A DNA stretch of 64,000 nucleotides from an uncultured Clostridia bacterium (GTDB lineage: Bacteria > Bacillota > Clostridia > Peptostreptococcales > Anaerovoracaceae): the NCBI GenBank assembly GCA_934271235.1, contig CAKQQT010000009.1, positions 1 to 64,000 on the forward strand. Direction: 5' to 3'. Both the position numbers and the translations under genes were made by a program. This document shows, piece by piece, positions 17,555-25,710 of the stretch. The notes under the pieces are model-generated. The model did not search any database, was not told where the DNA came from, and saw nothing but the letters and a program-made list of their open reading frames with translations. Position 1 is the first letter of the stretch. Each line of letters begins with the position of its first letter.

Positions 17555-18475
17555 ATGGAAATTACACAGAATCAGCAGAATCAGCAGGAGCAGACGGCTC
17601 CGAAAGATCCGAACCGAAAAAAACGTTTCAAAAGCGAGGCCGTCATGTTTTTGAATCTAACGCTGGCCTCCGCAATCATAGCGTTCAACCTCAAGAGCTT
17701 CGTGCGGACCGGCGGCCTGTTTCCGGGCGGCTTCAGCGGACTGACGATCCTCATCCAGCAGATCGCGGAAACGTTCTTTTCCCTGAAGATCCCATACTCG
17801 GTACTGTATCTGCCGCTGAATCTGATCCCGGCCTTTATCGGGTTCAAGTATATCGGCAAGAAATTTACCATGTATTCTTTCTACGTGGTATTTTTATCGG
17901 GCATCCTGACGGACTTGTTCCCGGATATCACGATCACCTACGATACGCTGCTGATCGCAGTCTTCGGCGGTCTGATCAACGGCGCGGCCATCAGTCTCTG
18001 CCTGTTGAACGGCGCCAGCGGCGGCGGGACAGATTTTATCTCAATCTACTATTCCGAGAAAAAGGGTATCGACGCATGGAACTACATCCTGCTGGCTAAT
18101 GTGGTGATCCTGGGTACGGCGGGCGTGCTGTTCGGTTTTGACAAGGCCTTGTACTCGATCATCTATCAGTACACCAGCACCCAGATGATCCAGATCCTAT
18201 TCAAACGCTATCAGAAGGACACTCTGCTGATCATCACCGCGCATCCGACGGCAGTTTATGAAAAGATCCGCGAACTGACGCATCACGACGCGACGCTGAT
18301 CGAGGGGACCGGATGCTACGAGGGAACGGAACGCCACATTTTGTATTCGGTGATCGGTCGGGAGCAGGTCAACGCGGTGATCAACGCGATCCGCAAGATC
18401 GATGAAAAGGCGTTTATCAATGTCATCAACACCGAACAGGTCAACGGACGCTTTTACCGGACGCCGACGAAATAG
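17555..18475 (+). CDS. YitT family membrane protein
   Basis: A protein of about 306 residues with five or six membrane segments followed by a C-terminal DUF2179 domain. The TM part has NLTLASAIIAFNLKSFVRTGGLFPGGFSGLTILIQQ and the conserved GGLINGAAISLCLLNGASGGGTDFISIYY motif. The cytosolic end (TAHPTAVYEKIRELTHHDATLIEGTGCYEGTERHILYSVIGREQVNAVINAIRKID) is typical DUF2179. Function unknown; transport or sensing has been suggested. I prefer ATG 17555 because the G-run at 17541-17547 is seven bases upstream of it, whereas ATG 17549 abuts the G-run. Confidence 0.9.
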   Translation: MEITQNQQNQQEQTAPKDPNRKKRFKSEAVMFLNLTLASAIIAFNLKSFVRTGGLFPGGFSGLTILIQQIAETFFSLKIPYSVLYLPLNLIPAFIGFKYIGKKFTMYSFYVVFLSGILTDLFPDITITYDTLLIAVFGGLINGAAISLCLLNGASGGGTDFISIYYSEKKGIDAWNYILLANVVILGTAGVLFGFDKALYSIIYQYTSTQMIQILFKRYQKDTLLIITAHPTAVYEKIRELTHHDATLIEGTGCYEGTERHILYSVIGREQVNAVINAIRKIDEKAFINVINTEQVNGRFYRTPTK

Positions 18476-18589
18476 AAAGAATGTGAAGAAAGTGTGAAGA
18501 AAACGCGTCGATTTTTTGTAAATTTTTCTTTACTAACGAAAAAAAAAGGAATATAATAGGGAAAGAAAAAATGGGAAGGAGACAGAACT

Positions 18590-19663
18590 ATGACAGCAAA
18601 GGAATTCTTGAAGGATCTGGTCGCCATCAATACGATCGCGGATAAGGACAACCACCAGATCATGGATTATCTGGAGAACTTTTTCAAAGCGAAAGGTTTC
18701 GCGACCGCGCGCCTCAAAAATGAGACGACGGGAAAAGAAGTTTTCCGCGCGCAGTACGGAGGCGAACCGGCGATGGGATTCCTGGGTCATACCGATACGG
18801 TCGACATTACCGAGGGCTGGACGACGGATCCGCATACATTGACTGAAGCGGACGGCAACCTCTACGGTCTGGGGGCCTGTGATATGAAAGGCGGCATTGC
18901 GGCGGCGATGGACGCCATCGACCGCACCGACCTGTCAAAGCTTAAAAAAGGTCTGGCCGTTTACTGGACTTACGATGAGGAGATCATGTTCAACGGCGTG
19001 AAAGATTTTGTCGATGCCGGGACCAAGTTCCCGCCGCATGTGATCGTTGCGGAACCGACGGATCTGATCCCGATGATCGGCTCTAAGGGTCTGCTGGAAT
19101 ATATCTTTACCTTTACCGGTGTGACAACACATTCCAGTACTCCGATCGACGGCAAGAGTTCCAATAAGAACGCGGTCCGCTTCCTGAACCGGATGATGGA
19201 TTTTGAAGAGGAACTGCGCAAGACGCCGAGTCCGTTCTTCGGTGTTCCGTATCCGACCATGAACATCGGCATCATCGAGGGCGGCACATCCATCAATAAG
19301 GTGCCGGATAAGACCACGATCTATCTGGACTTTCGCATCTGCAACTCCGAAAGGGAATACGCGCGGATCCGCGAAGCGGTCGATCAGGCGATGGAGGGTC
19401 TGGACGGCAGCTATGAGATCATCAATGACATCGCTTCTTTCCAGAACCAAAGCCCGTTGGTCGGCGTCTATGAGGAAAAGACCGGCAAGAAAGGGCAGCC
19501 GTTCTTCGGCATCACCGAAGCCTCGTTCTTTGAGGGCGACCGCGTGATCTTAGGGCCGGGACCGATGACCGCGCATGAAGCGAACGAACACGTTTCTGTG
19601 GCATCTCTTGAGAGGACTGCGGAGATCTACGCGGAGATGATCCAGATGCTCTGCGGAGAGTAG
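18590..19663 (+). CDS. M20 family metallopeptidase (ArgE/DapE-like)
   Basis: A 357-residue di-zinc hydrolase of the M20 family, probably acting on small peptides or N-acyl amino acids in the cytosol. Metal-site motifs: GFLGHTDTVD (His-x-Asp, about residues 65-70), GACDMKGGIAAAM (bridging Asp), YDEEIMFNG (catalytic Glu-Glu) and VAEPTD. A dimerisation/lid domain (STPIDGKSSNKNA) is followed by the last His in PGPMTAHEANEHVS. GGAAGGAG precedes the start. Nine bases separate it from the second M20-type gene, and a YfcC carrier follows, so uptake and hydrolysis of the same substrate is plausible. Confidence 0.9.
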   Translation: MTAKEFLKDLVAINTIADKDNHQIMDYLENFFKAKGFATARLKNETTGKEVFRAQYGGEPAMGFLGHTDTVDITEGWTTDPHTLTEADGNLYGLGACDMKGGIAAAMDAIDRTDLSKLKKGLAVYWTYDEEIMFNGVKDFVDAGTKFPPHVIVAEPTDLIPMIGSKGLLEYIFTFTGVTTHSSTPIDGKSSNKNAVRFLNRMMDFEEELRKTPSPFFGVPYPTMNIGIIEGGTSINKVPDKTTIYLDFRICNSEREYARIREAVDQAMEGLDGSYEIINDIASFQNQSPLVGVYEEKTGKKGQPFFGITEASFFEGDRVILGPGPMTAHEANEHVSVASLERTAEIYAEMIQMLCGE

Positions 19664-19671
19664 AACCGACA

Positions 19672-20844
19672 ATGGCAAACTATCAGAGATTAAAAGAAAA
19701 GGTGGAACAAACCGTTCGGGAATGCCTGCAGGAAATGATCGCGCACAGCGATTACGTTTCGGACCATCCGGAGCTTTCGGGCGAGGAGTATGAAACGTCC
19801 GCGAAGATGGTAAATCTGCTCCGCAGTCATGGATTCCGTGCGGAATATCCTTTTGCAGGATATGATACCGCATTCAAAGCAGTCAAAGGATCTGACAGTC
19901 ACAGATATAAGGCTGCCTTGCTGGCTGAATATGACGCGCTGCCTGACATCGGGCATGCTTGCGGACATAGCGTCAGCGGCACGATCACGCTTTTGGCGGC
20001 GATCGCCTGCGCGCAGCTGCAGGATGAACTGGATTGTGATATCCATGTGATCGGGACACCGCAGGAAGAAACGGAGGGAGCCAAGTGCGTGATGGCGGCC
20101 AAGGGGATTTTCAAACCATATGATATGGCGATGATGGTACATTTGTATGATCAGAATCTTCCGTATTGTACGCTGAACGGGTTGGCTTCCATGCAGTACA
20201 CGTTTCATGGCAAAGCATCGCATGCGGGTGCAGCGCCGTGGGACGGAAGAAACGCGCTCAATGCGGCAGCCCTGATGCTGCATGGCCTGGACTGCATACG
20301 CGGATGCTGTACACCGGATACCCGCATCAATTCGGTCATGCTCAAAGGCGGAGCAGCCGCCGGCAGCATTCCGGAGGAAGCAGAGGTGGAGACTTGGATA
20401 CGCTGCCCGGACAGCAACTATTTGGAGCAGGTTTTGTACCGACGTGTGGATAACTGTGCAAAGGGTGCGGCGCTGATGGCAGAATGCACTTGGGAAAAAT
20501 ATATGGCAGCGATCGACTACAAGAGCATGAAGCGGAATGCGGCCGGTGAGCGCGCAATCCGAGAAGTCTTCGCGGAGCTAGGCATTGAGATCAACGGGGA
20601 TCCGGATAAGCTGTTCGGGTCATCGGATATCGGCAATGTCAGCTTTGAGTGTCCGGCGTTTCATCCGACGCTGCAGATCGCGGATAAGGGAACACTCGTA
20701 CATACCAGAGGATTCCAACAGGCGATCAAAAGTGAAAGAGCGCACTTGGCGATCGCGAACGGCGCGAAATTGATCGCTTTCACGATCGCGAAGATTTTTT
20801 CGGATGAGGAAAGGATCCGGCAGATGAAAGCCGACTTTTGTTAG
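19672..20844 (+). CDS. M20 family amidohydrolase (AbgB-like)
   Basis: A 390-residue M20D-type amidohydrolase. Motifs: SDHPELSGEEYETS, EYDALPDIGHACGHSVSGT (His-Ala-Cys-Gly-His metal motif), TPQEETEGAKCVMAAKGIF (catalytic Glu pair), VHLYDQNLP, and FHGKASHAGAAPWDGRNALNA (dimerisation domain). The usual Asp after HACGH is Ser here, as in AbgB-like enzymes that cleave p-aminobenzoyl-glutamate or similar N-acyl/aroyl amino acids. It follows the first M20 gene by nine bases and precedes a YfcC-type carrier, an arrangement resembling the abgAB-abgT transport-hydrolysis logic. The substrate is inferred only at that level. Confidence 0.88.
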   Translation: MANYQRLKEKVEQTVRECLQEMIAHSDYVSDHPELSGEEYETSAKMVNLLRSHGFRAEYPFAGYDTAFKAVKGSDSHRYKAALLAEYDALPDIGHACGHSVSGTITLLAAIACAQLQDELDCDIHVIGTPQEETEGAKCVMAAKGIFKPYDMAMMVHLYDQNLPYCTLNGLASMQYTFHGKASHAGAAPWDGRNALNAAALMLHGLDCIRGCCTPDTRINSVMLKGGAAAGSIPEEAEVETWIRCPDSNYLEQVLYRRVDNCAKGAALMAECTWEKYMAAIDYKSMKRNAAGERAIREVFAELGIEINGDPDKLFGSSDIGNVSFECPAFHPTLQIADKGTLVHTRGFQQAIKSERAHLAIANGAKLIAFTIAKIFSDEERIRQMKADFC

Positions 20845-20945
20845 ATTTTCGGAGATGAAGCTTTTTTAAAAGCCATCCCGGTTCTAAATATTTATGATTT
20901 TATGATTCGTTATCGTAACTCTAACACATTTAAGGAGGTAAATTT

Positions 20946-22370
20946 ATGAGTAAAGGCCCTAAGATTGGGGAAAAGAAGAAATTTAATCTTCCTCACGTAT
21001 TCATTATTTTATTTGCTATTATTGTTATTTGTACACTTCTGACTTGGATCATTCCGGCGGGTTCTTTCGATTATATGGAAAATGAAGACGGAAGATCGAT
21101 CGCAGTCGCAGGTACATGGCATGAAGTTGATGATGTATCACCGGTAGGACCGTTCAGAATGTTCGAACTGATCTACGAAGGTATGGTAAATGCCGCGGAT
21201 ATCGCGTTCCTGGTATTCATCACCTATGCGTCCGTGGTATTCATCATCAAATCCGGCGCGTTTAACGGCGCGGTTGCATCCTTACTGAAAGTTTTCAAGG
21301 GTAAGACTTCCCTGATCACCATTCCGATCTTCATGATGCTGATCGGTCTAGGTTCTTCTACCATCGGTATGTTCGAAGAATGGCTGCCGTTCATCCCGGT
21401 ATTTGCGGCTATTTATGTCGGCATGGGATATGACGCGCTGGTAGGTCTTGCCGTTATCGCATTCGGTGCCGGCGTTGGTTACTCCGGCGCGATGATGAAC
21501 CCGTTCACTGTCGGCGTAGCGCAGGGCATCGCGGAAGTTCCGTACATGTCCGGTTCCATGTTCCGTCTGGGATGCCACGTCGTCATGGTTGCAGTTGCAT
21601 CTGCATTCGTAATGCGTTACGCATCCAAGGTAAAAGACGATCCAAAGAACTCTTACTTATATGGCGTTGTTGACGATGAACTCGTCGGCATGGTAGAAGG
21701 CGGCGTTGATATCGATAAGCTGGAATTCGGCCTGAAGCAGAAGCTCGTTCTGCTCGACCTCGTTGCGGCGATCGTGATCGTTGTTATCGGCGTTATCAAA
21801 GCCGGCTGGTATTTCTCACAGATCTGTGCAGTATTCCTGATCATGGCGATCGTTTGCTCCATCATCATGAGATGGGATCTTAAGATGATCGGCGATACGT
21901 TCGTATCCGGTTTCTGTGATGCAACGACCGCAGCTATGATGATCGGTATCGCGCGTGGCGTTAAGCTGGTCCTCGTAGAAGGCGGCATCATCGATACCGT
22001 TGTATACGGATTATCCCTTCCGCTGTCCCACTTACCGGCATGGCTGTGCGCGATCGCAATGCTGATCATGCAGACCATCCTCAACTTCTTTATTCCGTCC
22101 GGTTCCGGTCAGGCAGCTGTTTCCATGCCGATCATGGCACCGATGGCAGACCTGCTTGGTCTGACCAGAGATACCGCGGTTCTTGCTTACCAGATGGGTG
22201 ACGGTTTATCCAACATCATCTGGCCGACTGCATTCGCAGCAGTTGTAGCAGGTCTTGCAGGTGTTCCTCTTGACAAGTGGTGGAAGTTCGCATTCAAACT
22301 CTTCGGAATTTTGGTTGTAGTTCAGGCTATCGAACTTGTTGTTGCCGTTGCCATCGGCTTCGGCGCATAA
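20946..22370 (+). CDS. YfcC family carrier, second copy
   Basis: A 474-residue paralogue of the carrier at 15128, sharing PHVFIILFAIIVICTLLTWIIPAGSFDY at the N-terminus, GMFEEWLPFIPVFA in the middle and FIPSGSGQAAVSMPIMAPMADLL near the end. About 12 membrane segments. AAGGAGG lies six bases upstream of the start. It lies 101 bases after the two M20 hydrolases and is followed by a clear terminator, so the three genes probably form one peptide or N-acyl-amino-acid utilisation unit. Codon use (many GTT, GCA, TTC endings) is like that of a highly expressed gene. Confidence 0.9.
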   Translation: MSKGPKIGEKKKFNLPHVFIILFAIIVICTLLTWIIPAGSFDYMENEDGRSIAVAGTWHEVDDVSPVGPFRMFELIYEGMVNAADIAFLVFITYASVVFIIKSGAFNGAVASLLKVFKGKTSLITIPIFMMLIGLGSSTIGMFEEWLPFIPVFAAIYVGMGYDALVGLAVIAFGAGVGYSGAMMNPFTVGVAQGIAEVPYMSGSMFRLGCHVVMVAVASAFVMRYASKVKDDPKNSYLYGVVDDELVGMVEGGVDIDKLEFGLKQKLVLLDLVAAIVIVVIGVIKAGWYFSQICAVFLIMAIVCSIIMRWDLKMIGDTFVSGFCDATTAAMMIGIARGVKLVLVEGGIIDTVVYGLSLPLSHLPAWLCAIAMLIMQTILNFFIPSGSGQAAVSMPIMAPMADLLGLTRDTAVLAYQMGDGLSNIIWPTAFAAVVAGLAGVPLDKWWKFAFKLFGILVVVQAIELVVAVAIGFGA

Positions 22371-22433
22371 TCAGGCAGAGTCTTTTGAGACTTTTGCTGA
22401 CAGGAGAAGAAAAGAATTTTAACGAATCATAAG

Positions 22434-22462
22434 AAAAGCTCCCGTGTTTTGCGGGAGCTTTT
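22434..22462 (+). terminator. Terminator after the second YfcC carrier
   Basis: AAAAGCTCCCG - TGTTTT - GCGGGAGCTTTT is an 11-base near-perfect stem with A residues before and T residues after, so it can terminate in either direction; on the minus strand it is about 95 bases past the AraC-type gene. Confidence 0.8.
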
Positions 22463-22555
22463 AACTTGGAGAGAATACTCGTTCATACGCGAACCCGGAA
22501 GTCCTGATGGTTACTGCCGCAGCAGCCGGATCTTGCTTCATCAGAAAAATGGGTT

Positions 22556-24436
22556 TCAAAGCGGCACGCGATCCGAACTTCCTTCGTCGATTTTTTGGAT
22601 CATGGTGATATGTACACCGGCACCGGATATGGAGGAACTGATGTCCATGATCCCGGTGATATTTTCTATGCGCATCTGTGACTGCGGTTCCGTACTGAAG
22701 AGCCGGGTGCCGGAGCTGATAAGCGGGAAGCGGTCCGGAAAACCGAGCTGCGCCATATGGGAAAAAACGGAATTCGCATTGGAAAATGCCGTCTGGATGA
22801 CGGTGTAACGTCCGGGGGAGAGCACAAGACGGAAGTCGATCTGCAGCTCATCACGAAAAGCGTTGATCACATCTTTTGTTTCGTGGATACCGGCATTGCG
22901 GGAGCAAAGGTTCAGGATATCCTGATTGTAGTGGATCAAAGCAAGTACCCAGGTTTCGGGCTGTGTGTCTGCTTTGATGACATAACAGTGCGGATCCCAG
23001 TAAAGCAGGTCTCCGCCGAGATCCTGCAGGAGCCGGTAAGCGTAGAATGCCGGCTTGGGGATCAATCCCGAGGTGATGCACGAGGGCGCGCCTTTGAGAA
23101 TAACAGAACTGCTGCCTTGGTCACGAAGCCGGCAGGAGATCTGCTCCTGTCCGGTCAGGAAGCAGCTGCGCAGAATACTTACGGCATAGGCAATGGAATC
23201 ATACCCGTAGGAGGAGGCGCTCTGCAGACTGTTTTCATAAAGGATCGAGACCTCATAGCCCAGGAACCGCAGCCGGTTTCGGATCAGCGCAGTCGTTGTT
23301 TTATCATCATCGGCAGAAACCGCGAGTGCCACTTTGGCAGTATGCAGATCGTACAGCAAAGGGAAGAGCCGCTCCCCGAGAACAAAATAGTCCTCGTGTG
23401 TGATCAGCACTTCCGGCATAGGATGATTTTTCCGGATCGGTGTCATATCCTCAGAAAGCTCTACCCGATACATCAGCTGGCGGACCTTGGAATCACTGTT
23501 TTCCTGGTCCTTGAGCGCGGAAAGACGAGTGCGCAGCAAGCTGACCGCATCGTTTTCGGAAAGCGGTTCGAAACGGGCAGGGGCATCGGGACCGAGGATA
23601 TGGGCAGCGTGCAGCTGACGATGCACCAGCGGGGTATGTCCGAACCATTTGATAAAATATTTGTTGTAGTAGGATGTCGCAGAAAATCCGGCATCACGTG
23701 CGATCGCGCTGATCTTGCGGTCTGTTTCTAAAAGCGGGATCTCAGACATTTCGGCTCTGGCAAAGCAAAGCAGCTCCTGAAAACTGATGCCCATATGGTC
23801 ACGCACCAGATGCGAAAGGTAGAATGTGCTCAGGTGTTCTCGTTCGGCCAGCGTTTCCAATGTGATCTTGTCGCTGTGATTTTCGTAGATATAATTGATG
23901 ATGCTGCTGATCCGCTCGATGATGACCGGATTGTCGTTTTTAAAATTGACCACGACTTGATCCTCAAAGGCGAACAGATTGAAATAACGGTTCAGATACT
24001 TGATGACATCGATCATCTGCTCCGTGCAGGTACTTTTGTAGTTGAAGCTGCGCTTGGTGTAGTTTATAAGGATATTCAGCAGCATTTTGCGGAGCATATC
24101 AAGCTGACGATATTTGTCATCGTTGACATAGGTACGGAAGCACGCTTTGTTCAGAGTCGGAAAATATTGCGAAAAGAAATGATTGCCGATCTGAATGATC
24201 GCGACAATGTTGCTGCGGTCGGTTGCTTTCAGCCCGTGGACTTCATGGCCGCTGTTTGTAAAAACATCGCCTTCCTTCAGAAGGTAGCTGCCGGAGCCAT
24301 TTTTGAGAAGCACTTCGCCTTGCAGCACATAGACCAGTTCGTGATCCTGATGGTAATGGAAAGGATACTCGATGATATGCGCAATGCGGATATGGATCGG
24401 AAAATCATCTTCGTAAATTTTTTTTTCAAAGAGCAT
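22556..24436 (-). CDS. AraC-family regulator with C-terminal GH39-like domain
   Basis: A 626-residue protein. The N-terminus is a cupin-like sensor (FHYHQDHELVYVLQGEVLLKNGSGSYLLKEGDVFTNSGHEVHGL), followed by a two-helix-turn-helix AraC DNA-binding domain (ITLETLAEREHLSTFYLSHLVRDHMGISFQELL and KISAIARDAGFSATSYYNKYFIKWFGHTPL, about residues 170-275). The C-terminal half resembles the rear part of a GH39-type barrel and beta domain found fused to AraC regulators in clostridia (ITSGLIPKPAFYAYRLLQDLGGDLLYWDPHCYVI); the front of the barrel looks short. The start at 24436 is chosen by AGGAGG upstream; the frame is open further but without ribosome site. It is divergent from the aldo/keto reductase - glycyl radical enzyme genes and is the likely local regulator. 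Confidence 0.85.
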   Translation of the reverse strand: MLFEKKIYEDDFPIHIRIAHIIEYPFHYHQDHELVYVLQGEVLLKNGSGSYLLKEGDVFTNSGHEVHGLKATDRSNIVAIIQIGNHFFSQYFPTLNKACFRTYVNDDKYRQLDMLRKMLLNILINYTKRSFNYKSTCTEQMIDVIKYLNRYFNLFAFEDQVVVNFKNDNPVIIERISSIINYIYENHSDKITLETLAEREHLSTFYLSHLVRDHMGISFQELLCFARAEMSEIPLLETDRKISAIARDAGFSATSYYNKYFIKWFGHTPLVHRQLHAAHILGPDAPARFEPLSENDAVSLLRTRLSALKDQENSDSKVRQLMYRVELSEDMTPIRKNHPMPEVLITHEDYFVLGERLFPLLYDLHTAKVALAVSADDDKTTTALIRNRLRFLGYEVSILYENSLQSASSYGYDSIAYAVSILRSCFLTGQEQISCRLRDQGSSSVILKGAPSCITSGLIPKPAFYAYRLLQDLGGDLLYWDPHCYVIKADTQPETWVLALIHYNQDILNLCSRNAGIHETKDVINAFRDELQIDFRLVLSPGRYTVIQTAFSNANSVFSHMAQLGFPDRFPLISSGTRLFSTEPQSQMRIENITGIMDISSSISGAGVHITMIQKIDEGSSDRVPL

Positions 24437-24646
24437 AAGAAATGCCTCCTGCATGATTTTGTGTCGAACGATAAGAATATTATAACGAAAAACTGACCGC
24501 ATGAAAAGCGGTCTTTTTGTTTTTTCGCAAAGAAATCCATATTTACAGCAAACAAATGATTGCTTGCCGTATACAAAATTTCTACACTTAAAGATAGAAA
24601 AAGATTTAACAAACGACGGCTTTTGCCGGAAAAAGGAGCGCAGACA

Positions 24647-25555
24647 ATGCAAGAAACGAAGAAAGAAAAAAATAGAAAAAACTTGCCGGAGCTGCTGCTG
24701 CCGGATGGCAGCAGCATGCCGCGGCTGGGTCAAGGAACCTGGCAAATGGGAGAGGACGACGAACAGAGCGAAAGAGAGATCCGCGGATTGCAGTACGGTA
24801 TCCGCCAAGGTCTGCGCCTGATCGATACCGCCGAGATGTATGCGAACGGCAAAGCGGAGAATATTACCGGGAACGCGATCCGCGTGTTTGGGCGGGAGCC
24901 GCTGTATCTGGTCAGCAAGGTCTATCCGCAGAATGCCAACCGTCATCGGATCTACAGCAGCCTGGAACGTTCGCTGAAGCTTTTGGGAACCGAATATCTC
25001 GATTTGTATCTGCTGCATTGGCGCGAGGATGCGGACCTGGCTGAGGTCGTATATTGTATGGAAGATCTGAAACGGCAGGGGAAGATCCGCCGTTGGGGCG
25101 TTTCAAACTTCGATGTACAAGACATGGAGGATCTGTGGAAGGTCCCGGATGGCAGGAACTGCTGTACGAATCAGATCTTGTACAACCTGGGGTGCCGGGG
25201 GATCGAATATGATCTGATCCCATGGCAGAGAGCGCACAACGTGCCGTTTATGGCTTACAGCCCGGTGGGACAGGCCGGCGCCTTGACGACACAGGATGGC
25301 GTTTCCAAACAGGCATTGATGACGGACGAAAATGTACGGGAAGTCGCACAAAGAAAAGGAATCTCCGTTGTGCAGCTGCTGTTGGCTTTCGTGCTGCGGG
25401 AAGCAGACTTCACGGCAATCCCGAAGGCGGTCGGGGAAGATCATATCGACCAGAATATCGCTGCGATGGACATCAAACTGAATGAGGAGGATCTGGAACA
25501 GCTTTCCCGTTCTTTCCCGGCTCCGAAAGAAAAAATCTCCATGGAAAAGTATTGA
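24647..25555 (+). CDS. Aldo/keto reductase
   Basis: A 302-residue NAD(P)H-dependent reductase of the AKR fold. Catalytic tetrad positions are visible: RLIDTAEMYANGKAE (Asp and Tyr), VSKVYPQNAN (Lys) and DLYLLHWREDADL (His). The cofactor-binding end reads TAIPKAVGEDHIDQNIAAMDIKL. AAAAGGAG precedes the chosen ATG at 24647. It lies between the AraC/GH39-like regulator (divergent) and the glycyl radical enzyme, so it may reduce an aldehyde or ketone made in that pathway, a common partner role in diol or polyol dehydratase loci; this is inference. Confidence 0.9.
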   Translation: MQETKKEKNRKNLPELLLPDGSSMPRLGQGTWQMGEDDEQSEREIRGLQYGIRQGLRLIDTAEMYANGKAENITGNAIRVFGREPLYLVSKVYPQNANRHRIYSSLERSLKLLGTEYLDLYLLHWREDADLAEVVYCMEDLKRQGKIRRWGVSNFDVQDMEDLWKVPDGRNCCTNQILYNLGCRGIEYDLIPWQRAHNVPFMAYSPVGQAGALTTQDGVSKQALMTDENVREVAQRKGISVVQLLLAFVLREADFTAIPKAVGEDHIDQNIAAMDIKLNEEDLEQLSRSFPAPKEKISMEKY

Positions 25556-25710
25556 GGCAGCATGTTAAAAAACGCAAAGAAATTCAATTTTAGAACAAAG
25601 AAATTATTGTTATTGTTTTCACAGACGGATACGATAAAAACACGATCAAACCTGGGGTGTCTTGAAGATGCGAAAAAAGGCAGGAAACAGAAATGTGAAG
25701 GAGGAGGAAG

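Noticed and set aside
24437..25018. Extending the AraC/GH39-like protein upstream to 25018
   Set aside because: The extra 194 residues are antisense to the aldo/keto reductase gene and unlike AraC proteins; AGGAGG supports the start at 24436.
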